A DNA stretch of 64,000 nucleotides from Lichenicola sp050954785 (GTDB lineage Bacteria > Pseudomonadota > Alphaproteobacteria > Acetobacterales > Acetobacteraceae). Positions 17,941 to 26,934 of this stretch are shown here, piece by piece; the first letter of the stretch is position 1; every line of letters starts with the position of its first letter. The position numbers and the translations under genes are program-made. The stretch covers positions 1-64,000 of the forward strand of contig JBPBQO010000155.1 in assembly GCA_050954785.1 (NCBI GenBank), given 5' to 3'. Below the pieces are notes generated by a model, which searched no databases, had not been told where the DNA came from, and was given only the letters and a program-made list of their open reading frames with translations.

Positions 17941-20157
17941 TCACGGGTGGTGGTGGTCGTCCCGATGGTTGTCCGGTGCCGGATGGGCAGGTGCCGCCTG
18001 ATGCGGCGCCGGTTGCGGATGCGGGGCTGGTTGCGGGTGCGGGGCCTCGTGTTGCGCAGGGCGCGGCTCCGCACGTTGTACGGCCGGGGCCGGGTGCGGT
18101 GCCTGCACATGCGGTGCCTCCTGACGCTGGACCGGCTGGGCTGCCACACGAGGTGCCCGGATATGTTCAGCCGGTGCCGGTGTCGCCGCACGGGACGGTG
18201 CCGTATGCACAGCAGCTGGATGCGGCGCAGCCTGGCGAACTTCCGGATGCGGCACTCCGGCTGCACCGGGTGATGCAACGGTCGGCCTTACCGTATGAGC
18301 GTCGGGCCGTAGTCCGTTCGCAGCGGCTCCGGGTGCCGGGCCGGCCACTGCCCCGGGATGAGCTGCCTGGTTGGGCACGCCGGCAGCGGGATGTCCGGCG
18401 GTCGGATGCGCTTCGGGTGCTCCAGGTGGGACGGCGCCGGGCGCACGCAGAGCGGGCAGTCCGTTGGGCCGTGCCGGCTGTGTCTCAGGGCCGGCAACAG
18501 GTGGGTGCCCGGTGCCGGATGTCGGTCCGGGCGATGCGGCCGGGGCAGGACGACCCGCCGCAGCGCTGGTCTGGCCACGAAACGGCGTTCTGTTGGCGGG
18601 AAGCTGATGCGGCGCGAAGAGCTGCGGGTTGACCGTCGGTCCGGGCGCCGATGGCCGGGCGCCCGTCGTCGTCAGGCCGAGACGTTGCACCACGCCGGGC
18701 GTGACCCCGCGTGTATCAGAGGCCGGCCGCACGGGGAATTCTCCTCGAACCTGCTGAAACTGTGCTGTCGCTGCGCCGTGGCCGGAAGCGCCGACGCTTG
18801 TCGTTTCGTGGCCCTGGCCCAGCGCAGCCGCACCGGTGCGAGCGATGCGGCCGACCGGCTCCGACCGGGCCATCGCCGATGCCGGGATCACGGTCAGCGC
18901 GGAACGGTTGGCGTAGTTGTTGATCACGGTGTTGTTGTTGATCGTGCGGTTGTTGCTGCCATTGTTGATGGACGTATTGTGGTCGTTCCGGCCGTAATTG
19001 ACCCGGGACGTGTAGTTCTGGCTGGCATTGAACTGCGGCCGATACTGCTCGTGCGGCCCCAGCGGGATCCAGCCGATGTCGCCCCGATCCCGGCCACCGC
19101 TCCGGCCGTCGTCGCCATGGCCACCGAAACCTCCGGCGAGCAACCCGCCGACCGCCCCGGCAACGGCGCCCGCCACCACGAAGTCGACCAATGCGGGCGC
19201 GTAGGTTGGCTGCTCATAGACGGTGTCCGGATCCTGCCGCTCGGACGGGACCCAGCCCCACCGACCATTGAACTGTGACCAGCGACCGTAATGGAACGGA
19301 GCGAATCCCCACGGCTCGTTATCGACCCAGGTCCATCCCCACGGGGCCACATAGGCCCAGCTGCCTTCCCGGTAAGGTGCCCAGCTGCTCTGCACGTGCG
19401 GATACCAGACCTGGCCGTAATCCGGGCTCGCCTGCCAGCTTCCGTAATCGCCGAGCGATTCGCCGCCCGTCATGTAGCGAACGGACTGCGGCCCGACCGG
19501 GCGCTGGACCGGACGGCGCACGTGAGCATCGAGAAATGCGTCGCGCACCAACGGGCCGACCGAACCCTGCAACGTGTCGCTGCCGGTGATCAGAGCGGTC
19601 TGCCCAGTGGCGATATCGAGCGAGAAAGTGCCGCTGACGACATGTGCCGATCCGCTGATCACGCTGATGCTCGTCGGCGTCTCGCTATCGCCGGCCATGA
19701 TGCCGTACTGACCGGCACCGGCGAGCTGTACGGCGCCACGCGGCGTGGTGATGGTGTAGCTGTCGCCCGATGGCACATCGCGAAGGTCCAGGAACAGTTC
19801 GCCCTGTGGCTCGGTGGCGATGAACTGGTGGTTGTCGAGCGTCGCCAGGTCGAGCTCGGTCGATCCGCTCAGAGCCACCAGATTGTCGGCGATCTGTATC
19901 GAGGCGCCGGAATCGGGTTGGGTCCAGACGGCATCGCCACTGGTCAGGGGAAGGTTGATGGTGGCACCGACCCAGTCGGTCGCACCCGCGCCATGCATAG
20001 AGACGCTGCCGGTAGTTTGTGCGAGCCGGCCGACGCGCCATGGCGGATCGGCCGCATCCTGAGCCACAGCCGGAGGAGCCAGCCCGACGCTCGTGACGGT
20101 CAGGCTGGTTGCGGCAAGCAGGCGGGCCAGGCGAAGCGAAGGACGATCGATTTTCAT
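17941..20157 (-). CDS. Large secreted FecR-domain/DUF6600-like protein with P/A/H-rich tail
   Basis: A 738-aa protein starting at ATG 20157 with a signal peptide (MKIDRPSLRLARLL... to PAVAQ). Residues about 40-200 resemble a FecR-type beta domain (GDAVWTQPDSGASIQIAD, GELFLDLR, YTITTPRGAVQLAG). Residues about 230-330 carry the Trp/Tyr-rich tandem typical of DUF6600 (VWYPHVQSSWAPYREGSWAYV, WGWTWVDNEPWGFAPFHYGRW, RWGWVPS). A Gly-rich hydrophobic stretch follows, then an Asn-rich segment and about 300 residues of low-complexity Pro/Ala/His ending in DDHHHP. Probably envelope-exposed; the function is unknown. No sigma factor or receptor partner lies next to it. Confidence 0.78.
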   Translation of the reverse strand: MKIDRPSLRLARLLAATSLTVTSVGLAPPAVAQDAADPPWRVGRLAQTTGSVSMHGAGATDWVGATINLPLTSGDAVWTQPDSGASIQIADNLVALSGSTELDLATLDNHQFIATEPQGELFLDLRDVPSGDSYTITTPRGAVQLAGAGQYGIMAGDSETPTSISVISGSAHVVSGTFSLDIATGQTALITGSDTLQGSVGPLVRDAFLDAHVRRPVQRPVGPQSVRYMTGGESLGDYGSWQASPDYGQVWYPHVQSSWAPYREGSWAYVAPWGWTWVDNEPWGFAPFHYGRWSQFNGRWGWVPSERQDPDTVYEQPTYAPALVDFVVAGAVAGAVGGLLAGGFGGHGDDGRSGGRDRGDIGWIPLGPHEQYRPQFNASQNYTSRVNYGRNDHNTSINNGSNNRTINNNTVINNYANRSALTVIPASAMARSEPVGRIARTGAAALGQGHETTSVGASGHGAATAQFQQVRGEFPVRPASDTRGVTPGVVQRLGLTTTGARPSAPGPTVNPQLFAPHQLPANRTPFRGQTSAAAGRPAPAASPGPTSGTGHPPVAGPETQPARPNGLPALRAPGAVPPGAPEAHPTAGHPAAGVPNQAAHPGAVAGPAPGAAANGLRPDAHTVRPTVASPGAAGVPHPEVRQAAPHPAAVHTAPSRAATPAPAEHIRAPRVAAQPVQRQEAPHVQAPHPAPAVQRAEPRPAQHEAPHPQPAPHPQPAPHQAAPAHPAPDNHRDDHHHP
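17950..18300. repeat. Low-complexity repeat encoding the P/A/H-rich tail
   Basis: The 3' third of the FecR-like gene is built of short imperfect GGTTGCGGATGC-like units on the plus strand, coding for repeated PHPQPAPH-type modules. Strand asymmetry is strong here: plus strand G-rich, minus strand C-rich. Confidence 0.6.
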
Positions 20158-20285
20158 GTAACGGTGCGCCCCGCTGGCGCCTCCTGAAGGGGGAGCCTCA
20201 TCCGGGGGCAACCTGAGGTCGGAAATGGGCCGAAGTCGTGGCCGCACTATGACATTACAAACTATGTCTGCAATTACGAACTGGC

Positions 20286-20525
20286 TTAATGGTTGTGGCC
20301 GCGTCCGGTGCTGGACTGGAGTTCATCGATCCGCTTGGACGCCTGCGCCTTGTTCAGCGTCTCGTCGAACGGCTCGCCGGCTTCCTCCGACAGGGTACGC
20401 AGATACGACGCCTGCGCGCCGGTCATGGTCTCCTCGCCGGTGGCCCAGGTATCGGGGTCTTTCACGGTGTTCGACGGCAGGTCCTGCTCGGTCACCGGAT
20501 CGGGGTTCTTCTGGTTTGTGCTCAT
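20286..20525 (-). CDS. DUF3072 family small protein
   Basis: A 79-aa hydrophilic protein with the DUF3072 pattern: DPDTWATGEETMTGAQASYLRTLSEEAGEPF, then LNKAQASKRIDELQ and a short Gly/His tail. The middle part looks like a SAP-type helix-turn-helix. The family has no established biochemical role. ATG at 20525 is preferred over one three codons earlier. A good EcfG-like promoter lies immediately upstream, which suggests a general-stress gene. Confidence 0.85.
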   Translation of the reverse strand: MSTNQKNPDPVTEQDLPSNTVKDPDTWATGEETMTGAQASYLRTLSEEAGEPFDETLNKAQASKRIDELQSSTGRGHNH

Positions 20526-20533
20526 AGCAGGCA

Positions 20534-20558
20534 AACAAATCTGTGCTTGTTTTGTTCC
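20534..20558 (-). promoter_or_regulatory. EcfG-like promoter candidate before the DUF3072 gene
   Basis: On the minus strand GGAAC (20558-20554), a 16-base spacer and TGTT (20537-20534) match the EcfG consensus GGAAC-N16/17-cGTT at eight of nine bases. It ends nine bases before the start codon, implying a very short leader or that the gene starts slightly later. Confidence 0.45.
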
Positions 20559-20582
20559 GCCCTCACCAGAACGTTAACTATT

Positions 20583-22076
20583 TCATCCGCGGACCACCGC
20601 GCGGTGCCGGTACCCTAATGCCTCTGCGACATGCGGGCGCTGCACCGTGTCGACATCCTCGAGGTCGGCGATTGTCCGCGACACCCGCAGCAGTCGGGTG
20701 AAACCGCGTGCCGATAGTTGCAGCCGATCGGCTGCCTGCTCGCTGAGGCTGCGCGCCGCGTCGTCCATCGGGAACTGGTCCGGACTGGCCTCCGCGTTGC
20801 ACAGTCCGTCCTGCCTCGCATGTTGCCGATTGCGGCTGCAGGCGATCCGGACCGCCACCGTGCACGATGCCTCGCCGGCCGGAGCACGTGCCATTTCCGA
20901 GGCCGGAACCGACGTTACCTGCACCGCCAGGTCGATCCGGTCGAGCATCGGCCCGCTGATCTTGCCGAGGTACTCCTCGCCGCAACGGGGCGCCCGCCGG
21001 CATTCGCGGGTCGGGTCGCCGAGATATCCGCAGCGGCACGGGTTCATTGCCGCGATGAGCTGGAACCGAGCCGGGTAGGTGAAGTGCCCGGCCGCACGCG
21101 CCACCGTCGTGCGTCCGGTCTCGATGGGCGCACGCAGCGCCTCCAGCGATTGCCGTGGCAACTCCGGCATCTCGTCCAGGAACAGCACGCCACGATGCGC
21201 CAGGCTCACTTCGCCCGGTTTGGCACGTGGGCCGCCGCCGACGATGGCTGCCTGGCTCGCCGAATGATGCGGTTCGCGAAACGGTGGACGCTTCACCAGC
21301 CGTCCGCCCGGCAACAGCCCGGCGATGCTGTGGATGGTGCTGACTTCGAGCGCCTCGCTGGCCGAAAGATCGGGCAGCAGGCCGGGTAGTCTGGCCGCCA
21401 GCATCGACTTGCCGGCGCCCGGAGGTCCGATCAGCAGCATGCTATGGCCGCCGGCTGCTGCGATTTCCAGCGCTCGCTTGGCGGTTTCCATGCCTTTGAC
21501 GTCGATCAGGTCGAGCACCCGTCCGGTCTCGGCAACGCCCGGCGGAACCGGCGGACTTAATACCTGGATACCCTTGAAGTGGTTGACCAGTGACAGCAGG
21601 TCCGGCGTCGCCAACACCTCGATCCGTCCCGCCCAGGCCGCCTCGCCGCCCTGTGATTGTGCACAGATCAGGCCGAGATTGCGTGCCGACGCACCGATCG
21701 CCGCCGGCAGCACGCCCGCCACCGGGTTCACCCCGCCATCGAGCGACAACTCGCCGAGTGCGGCATAGCCGGCCACTTCGTCCCGCGGCAGCACATCCAT
21801 CGCGGCCAGCACGGCAAGAGCGATCGCCAGGTCGAAATGGCTTCCTTCCTTCTGCAGGTCGGCCGGCGCCAGGTTGATCAGGACCCGCTTCGGCGGCAGT
21901 GCCAGGCCCATCGCGGTCAGCGCGGCCCGCACCCGCTCCCGCGCTTCGCCGACCGCCTTGTCGGCAAGGCCGACGATCAGGAAGGCCGGCAAGCCACTGG
22001 AGATTTGTACCTGCACTTCGACCGGAACCGCATCGATTCCGGAAAACGCGAAGCTTTGTACTCGGGCGATCGTCAT
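20583..22076 (-). CDS. comM: YifB/ComM-family Mg-chelatase-like ATPase
   Basis: A 497-aa AAA+ ATPase. Residues 1-165 form the ChlI-like N-domain (SSGLPAFLIVGLADKAVGEARERV), followed by the AAA module with Walker A GPPGAGKSMLA (about residue 220), Walker B GVLFLDEMPEL, the FREPHHSASQAAIVGGG loop, and a zinc-like cluster AMNPCRCGYLGDPTRECRRAPRC. The C-terminal lid has LSARGFTRLLRVSRTIADLE. ComM is a hexameric helicase that promotes branch migration during natural transformation. Alphaproteobacterial members are usually annotated only as YifB-like. Confidence 0.92.
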   Translation of the reverse strand: MTIARVQSFAFSGIDAVPVEVQVQISSGLPAFLIVGLADKAVGEARERVRAALTAMGLALPPKRVLINLAPADLQKEGSHFDLAIALAVLAAMDVLPRDEVAGYAALGELSLDGGVNPVAGVLPAAIGASARNLGLICAQSQGGEAAWAGRIEVLATPDLLSLVNHFKGIQVLSPPVPPGVAETGRVLDLIDVKGMETAKRALEIAAAGGHSMLLIGPPGAGKSMLAARLPGLLPDLSASEALEVSTIHSIAGLLPGGRLVKRPPFREPHHSASQAAIVGGGPRAKPGEVSLAHRGVLFLDEMPELPRQSLEALRAPIETGRTTVARAAGHFTYPARFQLIAAMNPCRCGYLGDPTRECRRAPRCGEEYLGKISGPMLDRIDLAVQVTSVPASEMARAPAGEASCTVAVRIACSRNRQHARQDGLCNAEASPDQFPMDDAARSLSEQAADRLQLSARGFTRLLRVSRTIADLEDVDTVQRPHVAEALGYRHRAVVRG

Positions 22077-22155
22077 GTGGCGGCTCCGGCTTCGAACCGG
22101 AACCTTACCGAGCGCCCCTTAAAGTATGGTTAAGGCCAGGGGCGCCGCCACCTGA

Positions 22156-23400
22156 TCAGCGTTGATACAACACTCTTGCGCGGATCGTTCCGTCCAGGGC
22201 GCGCAGCTTTGCCAGGATCGCGCTGTCCTCGGAACGATCGGTCTCGGCTTCGACCACCACGTATCCCAGCTCGCCATCGGTCTGCAGGAACTGCGCCGCG
22301 ATATTCGCGCCGGCTTCGGAAAAGATCTCGTTGATACGCCGAAGAATCCCCGGCGTGTTCTGGTGCACATGCATGAACCGGGTGCCGCGCGGCCGTGGCG
22401 GCAACTGCACCTGCGGGAAGTTGACGGCGCCCAGGGTCGCACCGACATCGCTGTATTCCACCAGCTTGCGCGCTACCTCGACACCGATGCGCTCCTGCGC
22501 TTCCGCGGTCGAGCCGCCGATATGCGGTGTCAGGATGACGTTGTCGCGTCCCTGCAACGGCGAGACGAAACGCTCCTTGTTGCTGCTGGGTTCGACAGGA
22601 AACACGTCGATTGCGGCACCGAGCAGATGCCGGTCGTCCAGTGCCCGCGCGACGGCATCGAGATCGACCACATTGCCGCGTGCATTGTTCAAAAGGAAAC
22701 TGCCCGGCTTCATCATGCGGATTTCCGCCTCGCCGATCAGCAGGTCGGTCTCGTGCGTCTGCGGCACATGCAGGCTGACCACGTCGCTCTGCGACAACAG
22801 CGCCATCAGCGTCGAAACGGCCGACGCATTGCCATGCCCGAGCTTGTCGGTGAGATCGTGATAGATCACCCGCATGCCGAACGCCTCGGCCAGCACCGAG
22901 AGCTGGCTGCCGATGCTGCCATAGCCGACGATGCCCAGCGTCTTGCCGCGAACCTCCCAGCTATCCGCTGCCGACTTGTCCCAGCCGCCATCATGCGCGG
23001 ACACCGACTTGGGGAAAATCCGGCGCATCAGCATGACGATCTCGCCCATAACCAACTCGGCCACGCTGCGGGTATTGCTGAAGGGCGCGTTGAACACCGG
23101 GATGCCCCTGACGGCGGCGGCGCCGAGGGCGACCTGATTTGTGCCGATGCAGAAGCAGCCGATGGCGATCAGCTTGTCCGCACGCTCGATGATCTCGGCG
23201 GTCAGCCTGGTGCGGGAGCGTATGCCGACCACATGAACGCCTTCGAGCGCCTGGGCCAGGGCCTCGCCGTCGAGGGCGCCGGGATGCCGGGTGATCGTGG
23301 CATAGCCGCTGGCTGCGAACAGCTCGACCGCACTGTCGTGCACGCCTTCGAGCAGCAGGATCCGGATCCGATCCTTGGGCAGGGAGAGTTGACTGGCCAT
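22156..23400 (-). CDS. serA: D-3-phosphoglycerate dehydrogenase
   Basis: First enzyme of serine synthesis, oxidising 3-phosphoglycerate. The 414-aa E. coli-like form has the NAD-binding GYGSIGSQLSVLAEAFGMRVIYHD, catalytic segments RGNVVDLDAVARAL, the DVFPVEP Glu and the LTPHIGGSTAEAQ His, and a C-terminal ACT domain (residues about 335-414, MHVHQNTPGILRRINEIFSEAGANI) for serine feedback. The enzyme of this type may also reduce 2-oxoglutarate. Its start is 123 bases from the convergent end of the HxlR gene, both on the minus strand, so the regulator lies upstream in the same direction. Confidence 0.94.
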   Translation of the reverse strand: MASQLSLPKDRIRILLLEGVHDSAVELFAASGYATITRHPGALDGEALAQALEGVHVVGIRSRTRLTAEIIERADKLIAIGCFCIGTNQVALGAAAVRGIPVFNAPFSNTRSVAELVMGEIVMLMRRIFPKSVSAHDGGWDKSAADSWEVRGKTLGIVGYGSIGSQLSVLAEAFGMRVIYHDLTDKLGHGNASAVSTLMALLSQSDVVSLHVPQTHETDLLIGEAEIRMMKPGSFLLNNARGNVVDLDAVARALDDRHLLGAAIDVFPVEPSSNKERFVSPLQGRDNVILTPHIGGSTAEAQERIGVEVARKLVEYSDVGATLGAVNFPQVQLPPRPRGTRFMHVHQNTPGILRRINEIFSEAGANIAAQFLQTDGELGYVVVEAETDRSEDSAILAKLRALDGTIRARVLYQR

Positions 23401-23523
23401 CGATGATTCGCTCGCGGTTCAGGCAGGAGCGTGGTCCCTACTGGAAACCGGGAGCGGCGGGTAGCGCGATGGCGTATAGCAGCCATCGGCACTCCATGAA
23501 CCGACGCTTGATCGGGCCCCCCG

Positions 23524-23907
23524 CTATGTCCGCCGTTGCCGGGATCGCGGGCGCTGCCCGAGCTGGCCAAGCGCTTCGGGGTGGGTGCGGCCCCACTCGT
23601 AGAGCATCTCGATCGGCTCGATGAACAGTTGGCCGAGGTCGGTCAGGGTGTACTCGACCCGGGGCGGCACCACATCGAAAACGTGCCGCGACAGCAGGCC
23701 GTCCCGCTCCAGTTCACGCAGCGTCTGCGTCAGCATCTTTTTGCTGATGCCGGGCAGGCTGCGCTGCAGTTCCCCGGTGCGGCAGCTCCCATCATGCAGC
23801 GTGTGGAGCGCATGCAGCACCATGCTGGACCATTTGACGCTGAACAGCTCCAGCACGCGGCGTGGCGCGCAGGTTTCCACATGGACCGTCTCGTCAGTGT
23901 CGCTCAT
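23524..23907 (-). CDS. HxlR-family transcriptional regulator
   Basis: A 127-aa winged helix-turn-helix protein of the HxlR/MarR-like group: VLELFSVKWSSMVLHALHTL, RTGELQRSLPGISKKMLTQTLRELERDGLLSR and VEYTLTDLGQLFIEPI. Cys13, just before the first helix, is at the position used by redox- or aldehyde-sensing members. It is divergent from the PRISE-type reductase gene 104 bases away, the usual arrangement for a regulator and its target. Confidence 0.9.
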   Translation of the reverse strand: MSDTDETVHVETCAPRRVLELFSVKWSSMVLHALHTLHDGSCRTGELQRSLPGISKKMLTQTLRELERDGLLSRHVFDVVPPRVEYTLTDLGQLFIEPIEMLYEWGRTHPEALGQLGQRPRSRQRRT

Positions 23908-23951
23908 CGATGGAGACCCAATAGTGCCTATGTCCCTGAACGGTGCCTTCT

Positions 23952-23968
23952 AGACCTGGCATGCCGGG
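23952..23968. promoter_or_regulatory. Imperfect palindrome between HxlR and reductase genes
   Basis: GGCATGCC (23958-23965) flanked by CC and GG one mismatch out forms a 14-base imperfect palindrome in the middle of the divergent promoter region. It is a candidate HxlR operator on position alone. Confidence 0.3.
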
Positions 23969-24011
23969 ATGGCCACCTAACCACTCGCAACGATAGGAAA
24001 GATTTCGGCTC

Positions 24012-25076
24012 ATGACAGAAACGGCATTGATCGTCGGATCTAGCGGTATCGTCGGCAACAATCTCGCTCGCCATTTGGTGGACAAGGGCTGGCAGGTGCA
24101 TGGGCTCGCACGACGTCCGATCGCCACCGAAGGCGTGCTTCCGGTCGCAGCCGACCTGCTTGATCCGGCAGCACTCCGTACCGCCCTTGCCGGGGTGCGT
24201 CCCACGCGCGTGTTCCTGACGACGTGGATGCGCCAGCCTACGGAAGCCGAGAACATCAAGGTCAACAGCGCCATGGTGCGCAATCTGCTGGATGCCGTTT
24301 CGCCGGCCGGTTCGGTGGAGCATGTGGCGCTGGTCACCGGGCTCAAGCACTATCTCGGCCCGTTCGAGGCCTATGGAAAAGGCGTCCTGCCCGCAACGCC
24401 GTTCCGCGAGGAGCAGCCGCGTCTCGACATCGAGAACTTCTATTATGCCCAGGAAGACGAAGTGTTCGCGGCCGCGGCACGGGACGGCTTCGGGTGGAGC
24501 GTACACCGGCCGCACACGATCATCGGCTATGCCGTCGGCAATGCCATGAACATGGGTGTGACGCTGGCCGCTTATGCGTCGATCTGCCGCGCGACCGGGC
24601 GGCCGTTCCTGTTTCCGGGTTCGGCGATGCAGTGGAACGGCCTCACCGACATAACCGATGCCCGCGTGCTGGCGCGCCACCTCGAATGGGCGTCCACGAC
24701 GCCGGCAGCGCGCAACGAGGCGTTCAATATCGTCAATGGCGACGTGTTCCGCTGGAACTGGATGTGGCCGCGCCTTGCCGGCTGGTTCGGGCTGGAAGCG
24801 GCGCCGTTTCCGGGTCAAGGTACGCCGCTGGAACAGCAGCTCGCCGATGCCGGCCCGATCTGGACGGACATCGCCAGCAAAAATGGGCTGGTGGAACCCG
24901 ATCTGGGGCGCCTGGCATCCGCCTGGCACACCGATGCCGATCTCGGCCGTCCGATCGAGGTCGTCACGGACATGTCCAAGAGCCGCAAGCTGGGCTTTCT
25001 CGATTATCAATCGAGCGACGAGAGCTTCTTCGACCTGTTTGCACGCCTTCGCGAGGAGCGGCTTATTCCGCAGTAG
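24012..25076 (+). CDS. SDR-family NAD(P)-dependent reductase, PRISE-like
   Basis: A 354-aa extended-type short-chain reductase resembling the PRISE group (progesterone 5-beta-reductase/iridoid synthase-like enone reductases). The Rossmann motif is atypical, GSSGIVGNNL (G-x-x-G-x-x-G), as in that group. The signature TGLKHYLGPFEAYG and the later FYYAQEDEVF and WSVHRPHTIIGYAVGN hold the catalytic Lys/Tyr region. Likely reduces activated C=C bonds of enones; the physiological substrate is unknown. AGGAAAG lies before ATG. The neighbouring divergent HxlR regulator probably controls it. Confidence 0.85.
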   Translation: MTETALIVGSSGIVGNNLARHLVDKGWQVHGLARRPIATEGVLPVAADLLDPAALRTALAGVRPTRVFLTTWMRQPTEAENIKVNSAMVRNLLDAVSPAGSVEHVALVTGLKHYLGPFEAYGKGVLPATPFREEQPRLDIENFYYAQEDEVFAAAARDGFGWSVHRPHTIIGYAVGNAMNMGVTLAAYASICRATGRPFLFPGSAMQWNGLTDITDARVLARHLEWASTTPAARNEAFNIVNGDVFRWNWMWPRLAGWFGLEAAPFPGQGTPLEQQLADAGPIWTDIASKNGLVEPDLGRLASAWHTDADLGRPIEVVTDMSKSRKLGFLDYQSSDESFFDLFARLREERLIPQ

Positions 25077-25115
25077 AGACGGTCGGGGAGGCAGCGTTGA
25101 TCGGACCTGCTTCCC

Positions 25116-25916
25116 CTATCCGCGCCTCAAGGCGTCGACCACCTGGTCGCCGAGGGCGGGATCACCCAGCGCCAGCACGCTGCCGTCTCCGTCCTCGCGC
25201 AGGCGGTCGCCATTCCAGTCGGTGACTCGTCCGCCGGCACCCTCGATCACCGGCACCAGAGCGGCCCAGTCCCAGACCTTCATGTCGCGTTCGGCAATGA
25301 TGTCGATGTGGCCGAGTGCCAGCAGCCCGTAGGCATAGCAATCCCCGCCCCATGAGGTGCGTCGTACGCCGGCGTTCAGCGCTTCGAAACCGGGCCGGGT
25401 CGCATCGTCCATCATCGCGGGCGAGGTGCAGGAAAGCTCCGCTTCGTCCATCGACCCGCAGGGCCTGGTGCCGGCCACGCCGCCGAACGGGCCGGTGAAG
25501 CGGGTTGCCTCCCCGGTGATGCCGATCCACCGCTCGCCGGTGATCGGCTGGTCGATGATGCCCAGCACGGGCACCCCGTCCATCAGCAGTCCCACCAGTA
25601 TGCCGAAGCTCGGACGTCCGGTGATGAAGGCGCGGGTGCCGTCGATCGGGTCCAGCACCCAGCGCAACCGGGCTTCCGGGCGATCGAGGCCGAACTCCTC
25701 GCCAAGGATGCCGGCTTCGGGAATTCGATCAAATAGCAGGGCCCGCATGGCCTGCTCGGCGTTGCGATCGGCGATCGTGACAGGGCTCTGGTCCCCCTTG
25801 AGCTCCGCGCCGAGTCCGCTGCGAAAGAGTGGCCGGATCACCTGTCCAGCAATATCGATGGCGGCGATTGCAGCATCCAGCAACCGGTTGCGATCGCCTG
25901 CGTCCAGCACGCTCAC
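25116..25916 (-). CDS. hisN: Histidinol-phosphatase, inositol monophosphatase family
   Basis: A 266-aa Mg-dependent phosphatase. Metal-binding motifs are GEEFG, WVLDPIDGTRAFITGRP and, near the C-terminus, VWDWAALVPVIEGAGG. The HisN type (histidinol phosphate dephosphorylation in histidine synthesis) is favoured over SuhB by the RAFITGRPSFG segment. The GTG start at 25916 overlaps the stop of the upstream cytochrome gene by four bases, so the two are co-translated although functionally unrelated. Confidence 0.85.
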   Translation of the reverse strand: MSVLDAGDRNRLLDAAIAAIDIAGQVIRPLFRSGLGAELKGDQSPVTIADRNAEQAMRALLFDRIPEAGILGEEFGLDRPEARLRWVLDPIDGTRAFITGRPSFGILVGLLMDGVPVLGIIDQPITGERWIGITGEATRFTGPFGGVAGTRPCGSMDEAELSCTSPAMMDDATRPGFEALNAGVRRTSWGGDCYAYGLLALGHIDIIAERDMKVWDWAALVPVIEGAGGRVTDWNGDRLREDGDGSVLALGDPALGDQVVDALRRG

Positions 25917-26794
25917 GGGGCGTCGGACAGCGAGCGCAGATAGGCGATGACCGCAGCCCGCGTGGCATCGTCGGGAATGCCGGCGAAGGCCATTTTAGTG
26001 CCGGGCGCAAACTGGCGTGGGTGCTTCAGCCAGGGATCCAGCGTCTCGTTGGTCCATTTCTCGTGGTGGCTCGTGAGGGCAGCCGAGTAGGTGTAGTCGC
26101 TGCCCTGGCCGATACCCCGGCCATACACGCCATACAGGTTCGGCCCGACCATGGCGCTACCGCCCTTGTCGAACGAATGACACCCGCTGCAGGACGCGGC
26201 AGCTTCGGTCTCGCCCGCCTTCACCGTGACTGCATCCGCCGGGGCGGCCACGATGGGCTGCGTCGCGGCAGCCGGCTTGAGCGCCGGCTCGGCAGGCTTC
26301 GACAGGGTGATCAGGTAGGCGATGACGTCGGCGCGGTCGGAATCGTCGTGAATACCGGCAAAGCCCATCCTGGTGCCGGGTGCGAATGCCTGTGGCCGGG
26401 TCAGCCAGGCATCCAGGCGTTCCGGGGTCCAGTTGCCGCCCTTGCTCTTCAGCGCGTCGGAATAATCGTAATCGGCGACGGCGGCGATCCGGGCGCCGGC
26501 AATTCCGTGCAGGTTCGGACCGACGATTGTCTGGCCGCCGGCCTCGAAGCTATGACAGGAGGCGCATTGCGCTTCGGCGGATGTTTCGCCCTTCGCGGCG
26601 GACGCCTGCTTCAGCAGGCTGTCGATCGACGGATGTTGCGGCGTCGCCGGCGTCTCGTTGCCGGCGATACGAAATGCCGGCTCGGACGGCGGCATGGCAT
26701 GCACCATGGCTGCACCGGCGAGATCGGCGGCTCCGAACGCGAGCACCGCACACAGTACCGATGCGGCAATCTTGTTGAGTTCTCTGCTATCCAT
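25913..26794 (-). CDS. Di-heme (tandem) c-type cytochrome
   Basis: A 293-aa exported cytochrome starting at ATG 26794, with a signal or anchor segment at residues 9-32. Two class I cytochrome domains repeat: CASCH (77-81) with axial Met143 in GTRMGFAGI, and CSGCH (202-206) with Met268 in GTKMAFAGI. The domains share VGPNLHG/VGPNLYG and closely similar spacing, so they arose by internal duplication, and resemble the mitochondrial-type c552/CycM group. Separated by an Ala/Pro linker (residues 165-190). Heme attachment would depend on the ccm system seen at the end of the window. Confidence 0.88.
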   Translation of the reverse strand: MDSRELNKIAASVLCAVLAFGAADLAGAAMVHAMPPSEPAFRIAGNETPATPQHPSIDSLLKQASAAKGETSAEAQCASCHSFEAGGQTIVGPNLHGIAGARIAAVADYDYSDALKSKGGNWTPERLDAWLTRPQAFAPGTRMGFAGIHDDSDRADVIAYLITLSKPAEPALKPAAATQPIVAAPADAVTVKAGETEAAASCSGCHSFDKGGSAMVGPNLYGVYGRGIGQGSDYTYSAALTSHHEKWTNETLDPWLKHPRQFAPGTKMAFAGIPDDATRAAVIAYLRSLSDAP

Positions 26795-26934
26795 CGAAGA
26801 CCGACCCGATCTCTCGCCAGTCATTATCCGAACCGGGCCGTCCCGGGCGCTTCCTTGCGATCGCGGGAAGCCTATGGGATGCAGCCATTGCGAACAACCC
26901 GGCCTCGGACCGCCTTCCGGTGAAGATTGATCCC

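Noticed and set aside
17950..18300. CRISPR-like repetition in the FecR-like gene
   Set aside because: Units are short, imperfect, in frame and without spacers; it is coding low complexity.
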